Source of the DNA: Ricinus communis | Lineage: Eukaryota > Streptophyta > Magnoliopsida > Malpighiales > Euphorbiaceae | Direction of reading: 5' to 3' | Assembly: GCF_019578655.1 (NCBI RefSeq) | Contig: NC_063259.1 | Span: 11,870,489-11,934,488, forward strand | Length of the DNA: 64,000 bases | Shown here: positions 11,942 to 23,600 of the stretch, in pieces | Position numbering within the stretch: position 1 is the first letter of the stretch | How the letters are laid out: every line of letters begins with the position of its first letter | The notes under the pieces: model-generated | Database searches by the model: none | The model's input: the letters and a program-made list of their open reading frames with translations, nothing else | Told to the model about the DNA's origin: nothing | Made by a program: the position numbers and the translations under genes

Positions 11942-11963
11942 TTATTCCTAATGGAGTCGCCAC
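11942..11963 (-). other. Primer-binding site of Tat element 1, tRNA-Arg type, degenerate
   Basis: The minus strand reads AGTGGCGACTCCATTAGGAA. The core TGGCGACTCC is the start of the site used by Tat/Ogre elements (tRNA-Arg primer); the rest has drifted. It borders the LTR that starts near 11965 and gives the element its minus orientation. Confidence 0.65.
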
Positions 11964-13562
11964 TATGGGCAGCAGTTTCGGCCACGCACCTAAGTCTTTT
12001 TAGTGACTACGACACTGCAAGGTTTTTCAACCTAATAGGGAACACGCTAACTAGCCATAGAGACTAGCGCAGAGATGGAGTCGCCACTAGGGTAATCAGG
12101 ACACTTTTACTAATGAGCGGCGTTTCTTGATTCCATAAAAAATATTATGTCACAAATCTAGAGAGGGTTTGGAAGCCAACTTCCTTATTCTATGTATATT
12201 TGTTTTTCAATTTTATTGCTTAACAAGTTATTCCTTATAAATGCAATATAAGTATTTTTATACATCAAGCACTAAAGCATGTGAGGTCCACCTAAGTTTA
12301 GCCCATCTTATTATAGCGTAGCCCACACTCGAAGTTATTAACCTAATTTGCTAATTAATTACATATAAGGCCCATTTAGTCTAGCGTAATTATATGTTAT
12401 ACTTTAAAGCCTTTTAAGCCTAATTAATTAATTTTTACGAAAAGACACAATTTTGTGTACCTAAATCTAATATGACCCAATTTAACCTAACTAAGCATAG
12501 CAAAGGCCATTAAGTTCATATAGATTTTAAGTTAAAGCCTAATTATCATCTTAATTAAGCTATTGGACTACAGTTTTCATGCCATGTCCAATTTTAAGGC
12601 CTAAGTCTATTTGACCAGTTTTAATTAGGCAATCACACAACATATACTCAACATCCATCACAGATAGAAAAGGGCAAGAATAAAAGAGTATGAAATAAAC
12701 CTAGCTATTACAACCCACCTACAACTAAAACAATGTAAAGAAAACTCTAAAACTAAGTTATAGTGCTAGAAATTGCGAAAATACATCAAGAAAATAAAAA
12801 GTCAGCCTAATCATGTACAAAGTCGATCAGTTCAACGTACAGCTGAATCGGCTGTGCATTGAGTCGATCAGCTCTAGAGGCTTGGAGTGACTTTCTACGG
12901 TCTTTCCTCAACTTCTACACCTAGAATCGATATTTTACATGCATAGAAGGGAAAAAATTAAGTTAGAACATGTATAATTAACAAAAACAAGGAAAATATA
13001 ACCTAATAGTCTAATCAGATTCAAAATCTAATTAAATCAGGTTCAAAAAATAATAAAATCAGCATTGTTCAATGGAAAAGAAATTCTAATCTAATCATGT
13101 GGATTTTGTAGAATAATCATTAAAAGAGTCTCTATGCTTTCATAAAAAAAAATTAGAAGCAAGGAAAGAAGAGATGTTAGTGATGTTGATGTAAGAGAAC
13201 ATTCAAGTTGTCACCGTTAATCATCATTCTGTGAATCTTAGGAGTTGAAAAGGCTATTGTATCAAAAAGGGGATGAGAATCCAGTTCTGCCTTTTTTGGG
13301 TTTTAGAAAAGTTTCTATCTTTCTTCAATGGATTTAATTTTGGGAGTACTTTCTTAGTGGCTTACTAAGGGTTTCTTCTCTACATATCCATGTTCCTTTT
13401 TTTTTCTTTGCTTTAGCTTTGTTGCTTAATGAATGCAACTAATCCTATATCTAGACCATACTATTCTATTTATGGGAGTAGGTTTAGGAAACTCTAGGGG
13501 ATGCTGATAATTATTAAAGAAATAGGGTATGATTATCCTTCCTCATTATTAGATTAATTATC
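11964..13562 (-). mobile_element. 5' LTR of Tat element 1, interrupted at 13562
   Basis: The first 250 bp match the edge of the Tat LTRs at 40244 and, inverted, at 38746: 'ttcggcca', 'gacactgcaaggtttttcaacctaat', 'acgctaactagccatagagactagcgc', 'aatcaggacacttttactaatgagcgg'. At 12815-12880 it carries 'tcgatcag' and 'gaatcggctgtgc' phrases like those of the other Tat LTRs. A copia LTR abuts it at 13563 and the LTR does not resume afterwards, so its outer end is lost. Confidence 0.72.
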
Positions 13563-15319
13563 TGTTGGGAATTGAAATTAAAACATAAGAAAAGATGCAA
13601 CAAAAGCAATTTAAAATTTTTCTTAATTCCCACCAGGGATCTCATTGATTTAGATAGTCATAACACATAAAAACAAGCAAAAAATGGAGAAGGCTTGCAA
13701 AGGATGTATGCCGTCTATTCCAATGAGTAGTGCTTCTTGCTTTGTTGACTCTTGATTCTTCAAGGATGATTGATGCACTTTAAAGTTACTTAAATGGCTA
13801 GCCTTTAATAGTAATCCACACAAGCTTCAAAGTTGGAATCTCCTATAAACAGTCCTTCATAAGAGAGATAGTGGAGAAGATGAGGAGCGAATGCTAGTTC
13901 CAAGATAGGTTAAATCTTAATTAATCTAATTAATTAAGTGTTAGTGGCATCATTCTTCTTCACACATATACATCTATCCCTAGCCACCCATCATACTCCA
14001 TATTTATACATGGGATTTAACCTAGTCTTATAACAAGCAAGGCCTTACTTACTCTTAAGTTGGGCCTTAATTGGGCTTATTTAGACTAAGTCAACTTAAT
14101 TAATATATAAGTATAGTTATGGGGTCCTTATAGCCGAATATCATAGTCCAATATGTATTAAACTAATTAACTTTTAATTAGGCTCAATGTATATAGGCTT
14201 AAGCCCAATCTTAAGTCTCATTTTAATCTCAATTTTAAGCCCATTTGTGTGCGACCCAAAATGTTCCTAACATGTTGGTAATGAATTATGAATTAAACTC
14301 TTTTAATTCAATGTTAATTCTCTAATTAACTTAATTCATATTTCATAGATCAAGATTGGCATCTGGCAATGCATCATGACCACCTAAATGTGAGGAAGGA
14401 TTAAAGTGCTTTAATCAACCTTTACAATGAACAATCTCATAATATAATTCAATCCTTTCATTGTACTTTTATCTCAATTGATTTATAGAGCATAGATGCA
14501 AGTGTCAACTCTATAATTGAATCAATCATATTTGTTCTTGATAATTGCATATAACATCTTGAATAAGATTATGAAAGACTTTCATAATCTTTATTCAAAT
14601 AACCTTGACCAAGGATTTCCATGTTAAAGCATATCAAGAATCATTAGGGTAAGGTCCTATGACATATTACATTGGGCAATGAATTCTTTATTGATAACTT
14701 ATTTTCTTCATATGACTCTTAGTATACTCAATGACTATCCCTTGAGTGCTCCATGGATAGGAGAACATAAGATAGTATCAAAATATAGTAATCCTCATAT
14801 AAATAATATACTGTTATCTCAAGTCTAAGGATCACGTCTTACATGATTGACACAAGAGTATTGTCTATAGACACTTGGGGTAAATTCCATATGGATTACT
14901 CAGTAGGATCATGTTCAATGAACTTGTTCTTGTAACAAGCACCCATATGCTTATCTCGAAATCCTTATTCATCAACCTTATGAGACAAATTGCTTACTTC
15001 ACAAGTAAATGATAACACATTATGGTAGTCTCAAGCGTTTGATCAATATGCAACGATCAATATCTAATTCTTGTTCAAACATTGACTATGGATAAAGTTT
15101 AGGAATGTATGTAACGAGAACCTCATCATTATAAACTCACTTTATAACTTCTTTTACATTTGTGTTTACATTCCATGGTGTTCATCTCTAACAGTTTGAA
15201 TTATTCCTTAATAATACCCGACTACTCATACCATTAGAGTCGAATAATGCCTTTAGTATAATTGTATGCCATCTGAATTGTTCATCTCTAACTCTTTGTC
15301 TTTAGGGCATACTCTAACA
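13563..15319 (-). mobile_element. Copia-type 3' LTR, minus orientation
   Basis: The plus strand runs from TGTTGGGAATTGAAATT to ...GGGCATACTCTAACA, about 1757 bp with TG/CA ends. The strand and identity follow from the purine-rich tract and pol tail just beyond 15319. The LTR text is AT-rich with no long open frame. No second LTR of this kind is in the window. Confidence 0.7.
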
Positions 15320-15335
15320 ATCTCTCACTTGCACT
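15320..15335 (-). other. Copia polypurine tract
   Basis: Minus-strand GTGCAAGTGAGAGAT lies directly before the LTR start TGTTAGAGTATGCCC. It matches the common plant copia layout 'caagtgggagattgttgg'. It primes plus-strand DNA synthesis. Confidence 0.75.
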
Positions 15336-15995
15336 AAAGCACAATCAAAGCCAATCATCATGGTATCCAATACCGAACTCTTTCTTATAATGATCATGTT
15401 GTTGCTAGGTCAAAGGGTTTTTTTGGAGGATCAACTTTGTTATCCTCAATGGGTATTCTTTTATCTTTATATTCTAGTAATAAGTCATTTATTGGTAATG
15501 CTTCAATACAATATTTTGGATTATAAATGAGTCCTTGGTTCTTTGAAATTGGCTCTATTGTCTATCTAACTCTTTAGATCAAGAATATTTAAGAACCATA
15601 CCTTATTCTTGAAAAAGAATATTAAGATCCAAATATCTCTCATATATTGCCTCAAATATAATGAGATGTATCGAGCTCAAGTCGTAAGAATGATCATTTT
15701 GGAACTCTTTCCAAAACTCATGATTTCCTTATAAAAATAAATTGAATCTATCTTGTGAGTTTATTCTATGGGATTGACAATCCATATATAGAATAACCAT
15801 AAAGTCTAGTACATAACATGAGATATATACATAATAGAATATTATGCTTTTGCATAAATAATTCTATTAATAACCTCTTTTTCAACAAGTGTTTATGGCA
15901 CATATATTTGGAAAGAGATATTTTATGGGACATGAACAAGAATCTTTCTTTGATTCTTCCATATTAAACTTCTTTAACAAATGTGCCTATATACT
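15336..15995 (-). pseudogene. 3' end of a copia pol gene (RNase H tail), degenerate
   Basis: Just upstream of the polypurine tract the minus strand encodes a decayed copia pol C-terminus. The clearest piece is KRIPIEDNKVDPPKKPF near 15420-15475, matching the 'I.T.DN.ADP.TKP' motif at the end of copia RNase H. The remainder to about 15995 is stop-rich. It ends abruptly where Tat sequence begins on the other strand, so it is a truncated element. Confidence 0.6.
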
Positions 15996-16014
15996 CGAAA
16001 TAGACCCATTGAGA

Positions 16015-16640
16015 CACTATTTTGAATCTTATAAGGTGTAGACAATTTCAAAAATAGACCCGCTGAGGTATTTGTTCGAAGCTCTGTCCCTTATAGGAAA
16101 GTTGGTTAGATGGTTAGTACTCCTAACAGAATTCGACATCGAGTACGTCACCAAAAAGGTAGTTAAATGTAGGAATGTAGCGAAATTCTTAGCTTAGAAT
16201 GAAATCGAGAGAGATGACCCTTGGGATCTAGACTTTCCTGATGAAGATCTAGGGGCAACCGAGATTTAGGAATGGAAGATGTACTTTGATGGAGCAATGA
16301 ATGCGAGAGGTGCAGGGTTAGGAGTAGTTCTAATTATGCTTAAAGGAGAAATGCTACTAATGGCCACACGATTGGACTTTAAGGTAACAATTAACATGGT
16401 AGAGTATCAAGCATGTTTGTCTGGATTAGAAGCGATCGTGGTAGCAGGAGTAAAGCAGCTGATGTTCCACGAGGACTTTATGCTGGTAATTCAATAAGCC
16501 CTTGAAGAGTAGAAAGTGAAAGAAGAGAGGTTAAAACCATGTGTCAGCAATCTCAAGACTTTGGTTTGCAACTTCTCTAAATGATCATTCATACATTTAC
16601 CTGAGATGAGAACCAAATGGTAGATGCACTGACAATCCTT
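16015..16640 (+). pseudogene. Tat element 2: end of first RNase H plus second RNase H
   Basis: On the plus strand, from about 16015, the frame reads through the end of the Ty3-type RNase H (KIDPLRYLFEALSLIGKLVRW near 16057), then the second, archaeal-like RNase H (16279-16497): MYFDGAMNARGAGLGVVL, NMVEYQACLSGLEAI, QLMFHEDFMLVIQ. It matches the minus-strand element at 5881-6700 closely in order and content, in opposite orientation. The third acidic position reads HEDF where the other copy has YGDS. Stops near 16195 and 16267 break it. Upstream gag, protease and reverse transcriptase are missing. Confidence 0.8.
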
Positions 16641-17949
16641 TCATCTATGTGGGATAATCCCGTGCAGCTTCCGATGAAACTATTAGTGAGTGTAAAATCA
16701 GGTGCACCTTGTTATTATGGATATCGGGTAATACAAGTCTAAACGAGACCAAAAGAGAAGCATTAGTTTTACGATCTGAAGAGATTTGTATAAGACAGGG
16801 AACATCTAGAGGAAGCAGCTGTGAAGGAAAGGTATGCACTATGAGTCCAAGCCAGGAACTACATCAGCCATGGGGGAGCAATGTTATAGGATGGCGCTAG
16901 GATTCCAACTCCAGTGTGCGACTAAAATGGAAGCTCAAGTGGTAATAGAAGAGATGCACAAAGGGGTGTACGGGCCTTACATGAACGACATAGTCTTAAC
17001 TAGAAAGATTATGCGTCAAGGTTTTTAGTAGTTAACAATGGAAAAAGATTATATAGCCCTGGTAAAGAAATGCCGTGAGTGTCAGCTCTATAGTAACCTG
17101 AGTCATCTACCCCCAACTGAACTTTACAAATTGACGTGATATCATTGGAAAGATAAAAGCCTCATTTGAAAAGTCATAGCGATTAACTACTTCTCTAAGT
17201 GGGTTGAAGCCGAGTCATTCACTATTATGGGAGCAAGGTAGATGGGTAGATGTATAGAGAGGAATATGATCTGCAAGTACGAGATCCCATATCATGTTGT
17301 GACAAATAATAATATGCAGTTCATGGGTGAGACAACAGATTTGCTAGTGGAATACAAGATTGAACATCATAGGTCTTCTCCATATAGATTTCAAGCAAAT
17401 GGAGCAGTAAAAGTAGCAAAAAAGAACTTACAGAAATTACCATCAAAGATGGTATGGAATCACAAGGATTGGTAGTTTCAGTTACCTTTTGTGCTTCTGG
17501 AATATCGAACGATTGAGCAAATGTCAACAAGGCAAACTTCATACTCTATGGTTTATGGGATTGAAGAGTCTTACTAGTTGAATTAGAACTGAAATCTTTG
17601 AGAGTTGTATTGGAGGCTGAAATACCATAACATTAGTGGGTTGAGTAGATATACTAACAATTAGCTTTGATCTATGAAAATAAGATGAAAGCCCTATACC
17701 ACATGCAATTATACTAGAAGCAGATAACTAGAGCGTTCAATAAGAAAGTAAAACCAAGGAAAAATCAAAGCTGGCGACTTGGTATTAAAATTGTATTCGG
17801 CCTAAGAGGGAAGTTCAGGCCTAATTCGGAAGGTCCATATTTGGTAAAAAAAAATCATGCCTAAGGGGGCTACTAAGATTTCAGATATGGAAGGAAACGA
17901 GTTCTCTGAGCCTATTAACCTAGATTGTCTAAAAAAATACAATGTATAA
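16641..17949 (+). pseudogene. Tat element 2 integrase, degenerate
   Basis: Downstream of RNase H come a zinc-finger remnant (KKCRECQLYSNLSH near 17065), the catalytic core (NYFSKWVEAESF near 17190; YHVVTNNNMQFMGETTDLLVEYKIEHHRSSPYRFQANG at 17290-17405, in pieces) and the C-terminal domain (GKFRPNSEGPYLVKK near 17810, ending LDCLKKYNV and a stop at 17947-17949). Both of the first two catalytic Asp positions read Asn. Several stops and at least two frameshifts are present, so it is inactive. Confidence 0.8.
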
Positions 17950-18248
17950 AACAAAAATAAAATAGAAAAGTAACATGTTGATTTAAAAAGCCTGAAAAGG
18001 CTGGTTAGACAAAATTAGGGCATATAAAAGAGAAAATAATCAGCTGAAAAATCTGAAAGGGCTAGCTGATAATAGGAGATGTATCATGAGAAATCAAAAT
18101 GTACCCATCTAGGCCTTTACTAAATGAATAAATTGTTTAGAATTTTATCAAACATATATATGTTTGTTTATTACTCTATGCACTAACTGAAAGAAAAGAC
18201 TAAGCTAAAGCCTAAGAAAAATAAATGAGGTATGAAAAGAAGCATATA
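17950..18248 (+). repeat. Post-pol spacer with hairpin-like repeat phrases
   Basis: AGCCTGAAAAGGCT at 17989-18002 is a perfect 5-bp stem closed by a GAAA loop. A relative, 'agctgaaaaatctgaaagggctagct', follows at 18042-18067. Similar phrases reappear at 18840-18933 beyond the antisense gene. Otherwise the spacer is AT-rich with no gene. Confidence 0.55.
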
Positions 18249-18770
18249 TCATCTTCTTCTTCTCTTTACATCTGCATTCCTAGATTCAACAGCTAACTCT
18301 CGAGTCCTCTTGAACCTTGCAAATCCAAGTGAAGTGGTAATTTAAAGCCGGACCCAAACTTTGATGTTATCATCTATGGTGAAGTCACCTTCAAAATCAA
18401 GGTTGTGCTCTATATCTTGATGGGGCCAGAGTGCCTCGATCTTGTTCAAGAATTCTTATCTTAGTGGGAGACCTCCGAATTCAGGGGAAATTTCAAAATC
18501 TGCTGCTTCTGCCCATACTGGCGGTAGATTCTCGCAAGTGTGTAGAAAGTGGATACTCGTAAGTCGAGTAAGGGAACAAATTTTCCATACACCATAAAAG
18601 TGACATGCCTAATTCTCCACCAAGGGCAAGTCCATCAGATGAGTGTGTTCGGAATGCCTTTCATCTAAGAAATCCAGACCTCGTGATCTCATAGGGTAGC
18701 AATGGACTGTACATGCATGTGCTTTGGCTCATACTTGCTAATGTTCCTTGGGATGGTCATTATCTGAAGC
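18249..18770 (-). pseudogene. Antisense gene of Tat element 2, DUF7745-like, broken
   Basis: The minus strand, convergent with the plus-strand integrase, encodes a CPWWRIRHVTFMVYGKF segment, then STFYTLARIYRQYGQKQ, a WPHQDIEHNLDFEGDFTIDDN segment in pieces, GFARFKRTRELAVESRNAD and a basic tail KRRRR before the stop at 18249-18251. The tail aligns to the antisense gene of Tat element 1 (plus strand, ending at 4347). Both carry WPHQ, DFEGD, GFARFKRTREL and a basic end. CPWW-type tryptophan motifs fit the middle of DUF7745. In-frame stops and shifts make it a pseudogene. Function of the family is not known. Confidence 0.65.
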
Positions 18771-18839
18771 TTTTTGCGTAACCAAATCTGCAAAAGAGAA
18801 AGGAAAAAAAGAAAAGAAAACAAGAAAATAAAAATAAAA

Positions 18840-18933
18840 GCTAAGCTGAAAACCCACAAAGGGTGGTTTAGGCAAAAATTAAGACACTGACCTGCTAAGC
18901 TAAAAACCTGAAAGAGTGGCTTAGGCAAAAACT
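18840..18933 (+). repeat. 54-bp tandem repeat, two units, with hairpin-like core
   Basis: Units at 18840-18893 and 18894-18933 share 'gctaagct.aaaacc...aaag.gtgg.ttaggcaaaaa'. The second is cut by the LTR at 18934. The core (ACCC-ACAAA-GGGT in unit 1) resembles the GAAA-loop hairpin at 17989. Confidence 0.6.
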
Positions 18934-20456
18934 TGATGCGATATGCTTATGCAACTACAACTAAGGCAGTGAACTTATCGATGCAGCCTAGCACCACGAC
19001 AAGTATTAAAAATATCATATCCCTCGGGAAAGTGAAATTCTAGAGTTGCTACTTCGTTCCTTATTATCTAGCCTAAAATTAATAACAAAGGTTTCTAAAT
19101 TTACTAATGACTAAAAACTAAATTCTAAGTGTAATGCGAGAATAAATGAGCAAAGAGAACAAATTAAGATAAGAAAACAAACCCAAAGAGGACCTAAACT
19201 AGTAGGCAATCAAACAAAGAATAACAAATTGTTGAGTCCGATTATGCTACCCGTGGATGGATTCTAAACTGAATTCGGTTTCCCTCTCGAGACAACCGAA
19301 TTCCTAAACCTAAGAACCTAAAGTTGGAATCTCTTCATAGCGATTGATTAGTAAGTTAGCCTTAAGCTTTAATCCACCTCTATTAAGCTTTGTTAATTCT
19401 TAATCCGGCAAATTAATTAACCTTACCTTTAAGTGAAAATTAACATGTTCTTGCAATTAAATTTCCAAACTCAATTAGAATTTCTCAATTGCTAAAAGAG
19501 TTCTATGAATAGTAATCCATACAATCAATGTAACAAAAACTAGAATTATATTATTGATTGCAAAAAAATACAAGAAAAGAAACTCAACCAATCTCAACAA
19601 TTCAATACAAAGCCAACATAGCAAGGAACTCCAATGGGTTCAATCAATCTAGCTACACATGGTTATGTCTAAAATAAATATGAATTCAATTACAATGACA
19701 GAATAAAGAAATTGAAACATATACACCTTTTTCCTAGAATTGGATGAACAGTTCAAAGTCTGGATCTACACTGTAGTTGATCTCCAGATTGCTTCTTGAT
19801 TCGCTCCAAAACTTCTCTTCAATCTTCAATCCAAAACCTAGAATCATGAATCTGATATCCCAAGGTGAAATGAGTCTCTTGGAAGCCGCCTGAAATGCCT
19901 GAAAACACGTCTAGTAAAATTACAAAGGAAGATGAAGAGTCAAAATTGCCAATCCTGAACTCCCTTATCTCTTTTTAGCTCATTCCTTTTATTCATTATG
20001 CAAATACAGGCGTGTTCGAGCCTGTGTCCCTCAACATAGGCCGTGTTCGACTACAATTGACAGAATGAGCTGAATCGAGCATGCCCGTGTTAGCCAACAT
20101 GGGCCGTGTTCTTGCCCGTGTTAGCAGACACGGGCCATGCTATAGAGTGTGGTACCCTCGGAAAATGTGCTGCTTCAAAGTGCTTAAGCTACACGGCCTG
20201 GAATTTCTGCATGAGCTCCAACACGGGCCTTGTTGACTTCCCAAAAGTCAACCCAAGGTTAAAAGCTTCTGATTCTGTCCGTTTTCTCCCGAAATTGATC
20301 TAAAATTACTAAAGCACTGATGATAGACCTATAAAATCTCCTGGAACATAAAAGGACACAAAACATGGGTGATCTTGGAATAAAAACATAATAAATGCTA
20401 AGAAAATGTGCAATAATATGCCAACAAATATATGTAAAACTATGCATATCAAATCA
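18934..20456 (-). mobile_element. 3' LTR of a minus-strand Athila-like element
   Basis: The plus strand runs TGATGCGATATGC to ...GCATATCAAATCA, 1523 bp, with TG/CA ends, and is followed directly by the complement of a polypurine tract. It aligns to 1395-2901. A cluster of GC-rich phrases (gccgtgttcg, cccgtgttag, acacgggcc) lies at 19995-20235. Small open frames at 20106 and 20259 are incidental. Confidence 0.82.
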
Positions 20457-20492
20457 CCCCACACTTAAGCTTTTGCTTGTCCTCAAGCAGTT
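20457..20492 (-). other. Polypurine tract and conserved flank
   Basis: CCCCACACTT at 20457-20466 on the plus strand is AAGTGTGGGG on the element strand, directly before the 3' LTR. Inward lies 'gcttttgcttgtcctcaagca'. The CCCCACACTT...TGTCCT pattern recurs at 21862, 56942 and 57961. Confidence 0.75.
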
Positions 20493-22030
20493 AATAACTC
20501 AACCTCATAAAACCGCAGTCAGCAAGTCCTCAAAGTTCATGCCCCTAGGTCACAACAAATAGCATTTAATACATCTCAAAAGAAACTCAATCGTAGGTCA
20601 AGTTGCAAATTATTAGTAAAGAATGGAGATAATATCAATGCATGAATAATTTAAAAAACAACTCAATAACAGACATTAAAAACCAATGCCTCATAGGATC
20701 ACTCAAGTCACTCAGAGTGTATATAAGGTGAGAAATAAATCCCTCAACGCAAATGCACAAAACCCGCTTACTAAAACAAAGGGTCTTTAATAGGGTTGTA
20801 ATGGGGCTAAGGTAAAGGTATGGAGATTTGGGAAAGAAGTGTTAAAATGCTAGAAATTCTTGCAATAAATAACAATGTATGCTCAAAGGATTAAAGACCT
20901 AAAAATACAAAACATATTCACTAAATCCTCAATTTGTAGAATAATGCTTGAAAATACTATCAATCCAATAAAAAGAATAACAAATAAAGAATTTTTTTTA
21001 TCTTTTTTAACAAAAACTAGACTAGCAGCTTATGAGAGAACTGCTGCATATAACTGAATAAAGTAAAGAGTAAAAGAAAACATAATTTGGATTGAAGGGA
21101 GCATCTAAAATATCAAAAGGATTTAGTAAATTCACCAACATAGCAAATGGCATTTTAGTCCCAAATAAGAGAGAGCAAATCACACAAATTCTAGCTTAAA
21201 GGTGAAGGAAAGATAAAATGAAGAGGCTAAGATGTAAAGTGTGAAATGGTGTAAAATAAAGAAAAGGGTAAAGGCTCAACCATGGCTAGCTAATGGAAAC
21301 ACAAAGGGTAGGCTTTTGGCCAAGTGTGGTGAATCCTAAATTGCCCAAATCATCTCATGGTATTCACAAATTCATGTAAACTCAACAAGCATTACAAAGC
21401 AAGTTCTAGAAGCAAAGCCAAGTACAATGCACACTCAAATAAGGAATACAAAAACATATGTATAATGAATGCTCAATTGGCTCAAAATCTCACATTTGAA
21501 GTGTGACATTAGTTGCAATTGATTCTCAACATCATTAATTGAATCATCACTTAAGAAACACATGTATATGATATAATCAACCTTCTAAGTTAAAATTCGA
21601 CAACTCAAGAAATAATTAAGTAACACCGGTTTAACCCGAAAAAGTTGATGTATTAAACACCATTAATTGTTTTCCAAGGACAATGTACAACAAAGAAAAG
21701 TGACTGAAATTCTATAAATCAAATTGGCAATCAGCTCAAAAATAGCATACTTAAGTGCATAAAGACATAGTATCCTAACAATATACATAATCAGTGATAG
21801 TAATTTCAAATACCACTAAAAGAACATCACAACATAGAAAAAGGAACATATGGTTTACCCACCCCACACTTGAAGAACACACTGCCCTTAGTGTAAAACG
21901 TAGCGGGTACCCCGCATGAGGAGTACAAATAAGGAAAGCAAAATCAATAATAACTAAGTACATAACATGTTTGAAAAATAAAGTAAAGAAAAATAGAAAA
22001 TGAAATAAAATCTAAACAAAGATTGCCCTG
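20493..22030. other. Non-coding 3' region of the Athila-like element
   Basis: About 1.5 kb, A-rich, without a supported gene. A second polypurine-like block CCCCACACTT lies at 21862-21871, near the end of the extra ORF that follows. The open frames at 20875, 21775 and 21944 have no recognisable motif. Confidence 0.5.
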
Positions 22031-23600
22031 ATCATCTACTGCAGCTGGTGGAGTGAAAATCAAGGCGTCCTCAAAGAGGCGGTGGGGGGTCCTGAGTGGA
22101 AGGTGAGGCTGGTGGGGGTACCAGCACATCCTCGAGATGAGCTAACTCGTAGACGATGGAGAGTCCTGAGTGGCAGCTGGAACTAGTGGAGGCTAGGCCA
22201 CATTTGGAAAACAATCGCTGAGGTCCAGCTCAATTTCACTCAAGTCATCAAAGAATCACTGCACTTCATCATCCCTGCCAGAATCAGCTATCTGCTAGAG
22301 TTGAGCTGCCATTTGATCTCTCGAAGCCCTCCAAGAGCTGTTGATGTATGTCTTTAAAGCCCTGGAGCTGTGCTTTGAGTGAAGTGCTCCTGCTAAAGGT
22401 CTGAAAACCTGTCTAAGTGATCTGCAAGAGCACCTATCTGAGCACTAGAAGTGCTGGCAATGTATGAAGATGAAGCACCAAGAGAGGGGGCAAAAGCACG
22501 TGTCAGGTTAGGTAAATCTCGAGGTCGTAGCTCTGGTACGTCCACAGCTGGGTCTTATGGTGCTTTAGCCCTAGCCTCCCTAACCTCCCACAGGATCCGA
22601 CTGACTAATTTGTACTCAACATCGAGGGGCCCTTGTGAAGCTATCACCATCCGTATGTTAATCATATGGCGGACTCCTACTGGTAACATATCCCTTATCT
22701 GAGTCAGCTCACTCAAACAATCATCCAAAACATCCAACCTCCTAGCCAAACGTGTGATGTAGGAGCCAAAATAGAGATGAATCTTCTTGGACTCCCTCCC
22801 GAAGGTCCTAATTTGATTGGCTATGAGGTAGCCCATATCCACCTTCCTCCGCTGGTATATTGCCCAAAGGTTATAGACATCACTCTGCGTCACTACCCCA
22901 AAGCTCTCCCTTTTGCCTGTAATGGTGTAGATCATAAGTGTATGCAGATATCAGAGCCGGTCTGGAAGGCTGGATGCCTTCGAGATGCTCGGGTATTAAT
23001 GTTATGGTCTGGTCACGATCTCATCCCACATCCTCTCATAAGGGATGGGTTGGATATATAACCACCCCTAGTAGGCCTCTCCAATGATCTCCTGCTGAGT
23101 CCATAGCCCCAGGTACATCCTAAACTAAGGCACTATCATCAAGAACTGTCTGCCCCCAACCTGAAAGAAATGGCATCCGGTTGATGCCAATCAGTGATCT
23201 GTTGTTGTAGAAAGAAGGTGTTGCAGAACTCTATAATGAGCTCCCGGTAGGTGGGCTCGATGATGTCGAAAAATCTAGCATATGGTAGGATCTCAAAGAG
23301 CTCTCTGGCCTCCGGGGCTAGACCGACCCTTTCTAGCATGGTGAAGTCAATACACCATCTAGTCTTGACTTGCTTCCATCGAAGAGCTTGAAAGCGCTAC
23401 TCGTGGTCTCTGAGATGTGCAGGTCGGGTCACTGGGGCAGTAATGCCAAAGGTCTCGAGGTCCGGGCTGCGGCCACCGACCGTCTTGGCCTTGGTGGTGC
23501 TAGACCCTACTCCTGTGAAGAAGAGGCGTCTGCACCTGTGCAACGTCTCTTGTAGTGTGCATGTCATAGAGGCTGCTGTCTGGTGCGTTCTGACATTGTA
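22030..23600 (-). pseudogene. Athila-type extra ORF (retrotransposon ORF-1-like), broken
   Basis: Two open pieces on the minus strand, 23139-23339 then 22555-22935, with weaker text between and down to 22030. The first has ELFEILPYARFFDI-EPTYRELIIEFCNTF and ends AISFRLG; the second has YNLWAIYQRRKVDMGYLIANQI and HLYFGSYITRLARRLDVL. I recognise this as the protein usually annotated 'retrotransposon ORF-1' in Athila-like plant elements; its role is unknown. It lies between where pol should be and the 3' LTR, in the sense direction. Pol is missing. Stops interrupt the frame. Local GC is higher than in neighbouring DNA. Confidence 0.6.

Noticed and set aside
13563..15319. Treating this block as a third Tat or Athila LTR
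   Set aside because: The neighbouring tract GTGCAAGTGAGAGAT and the copia RNase H tail show that it is a copia LTR.
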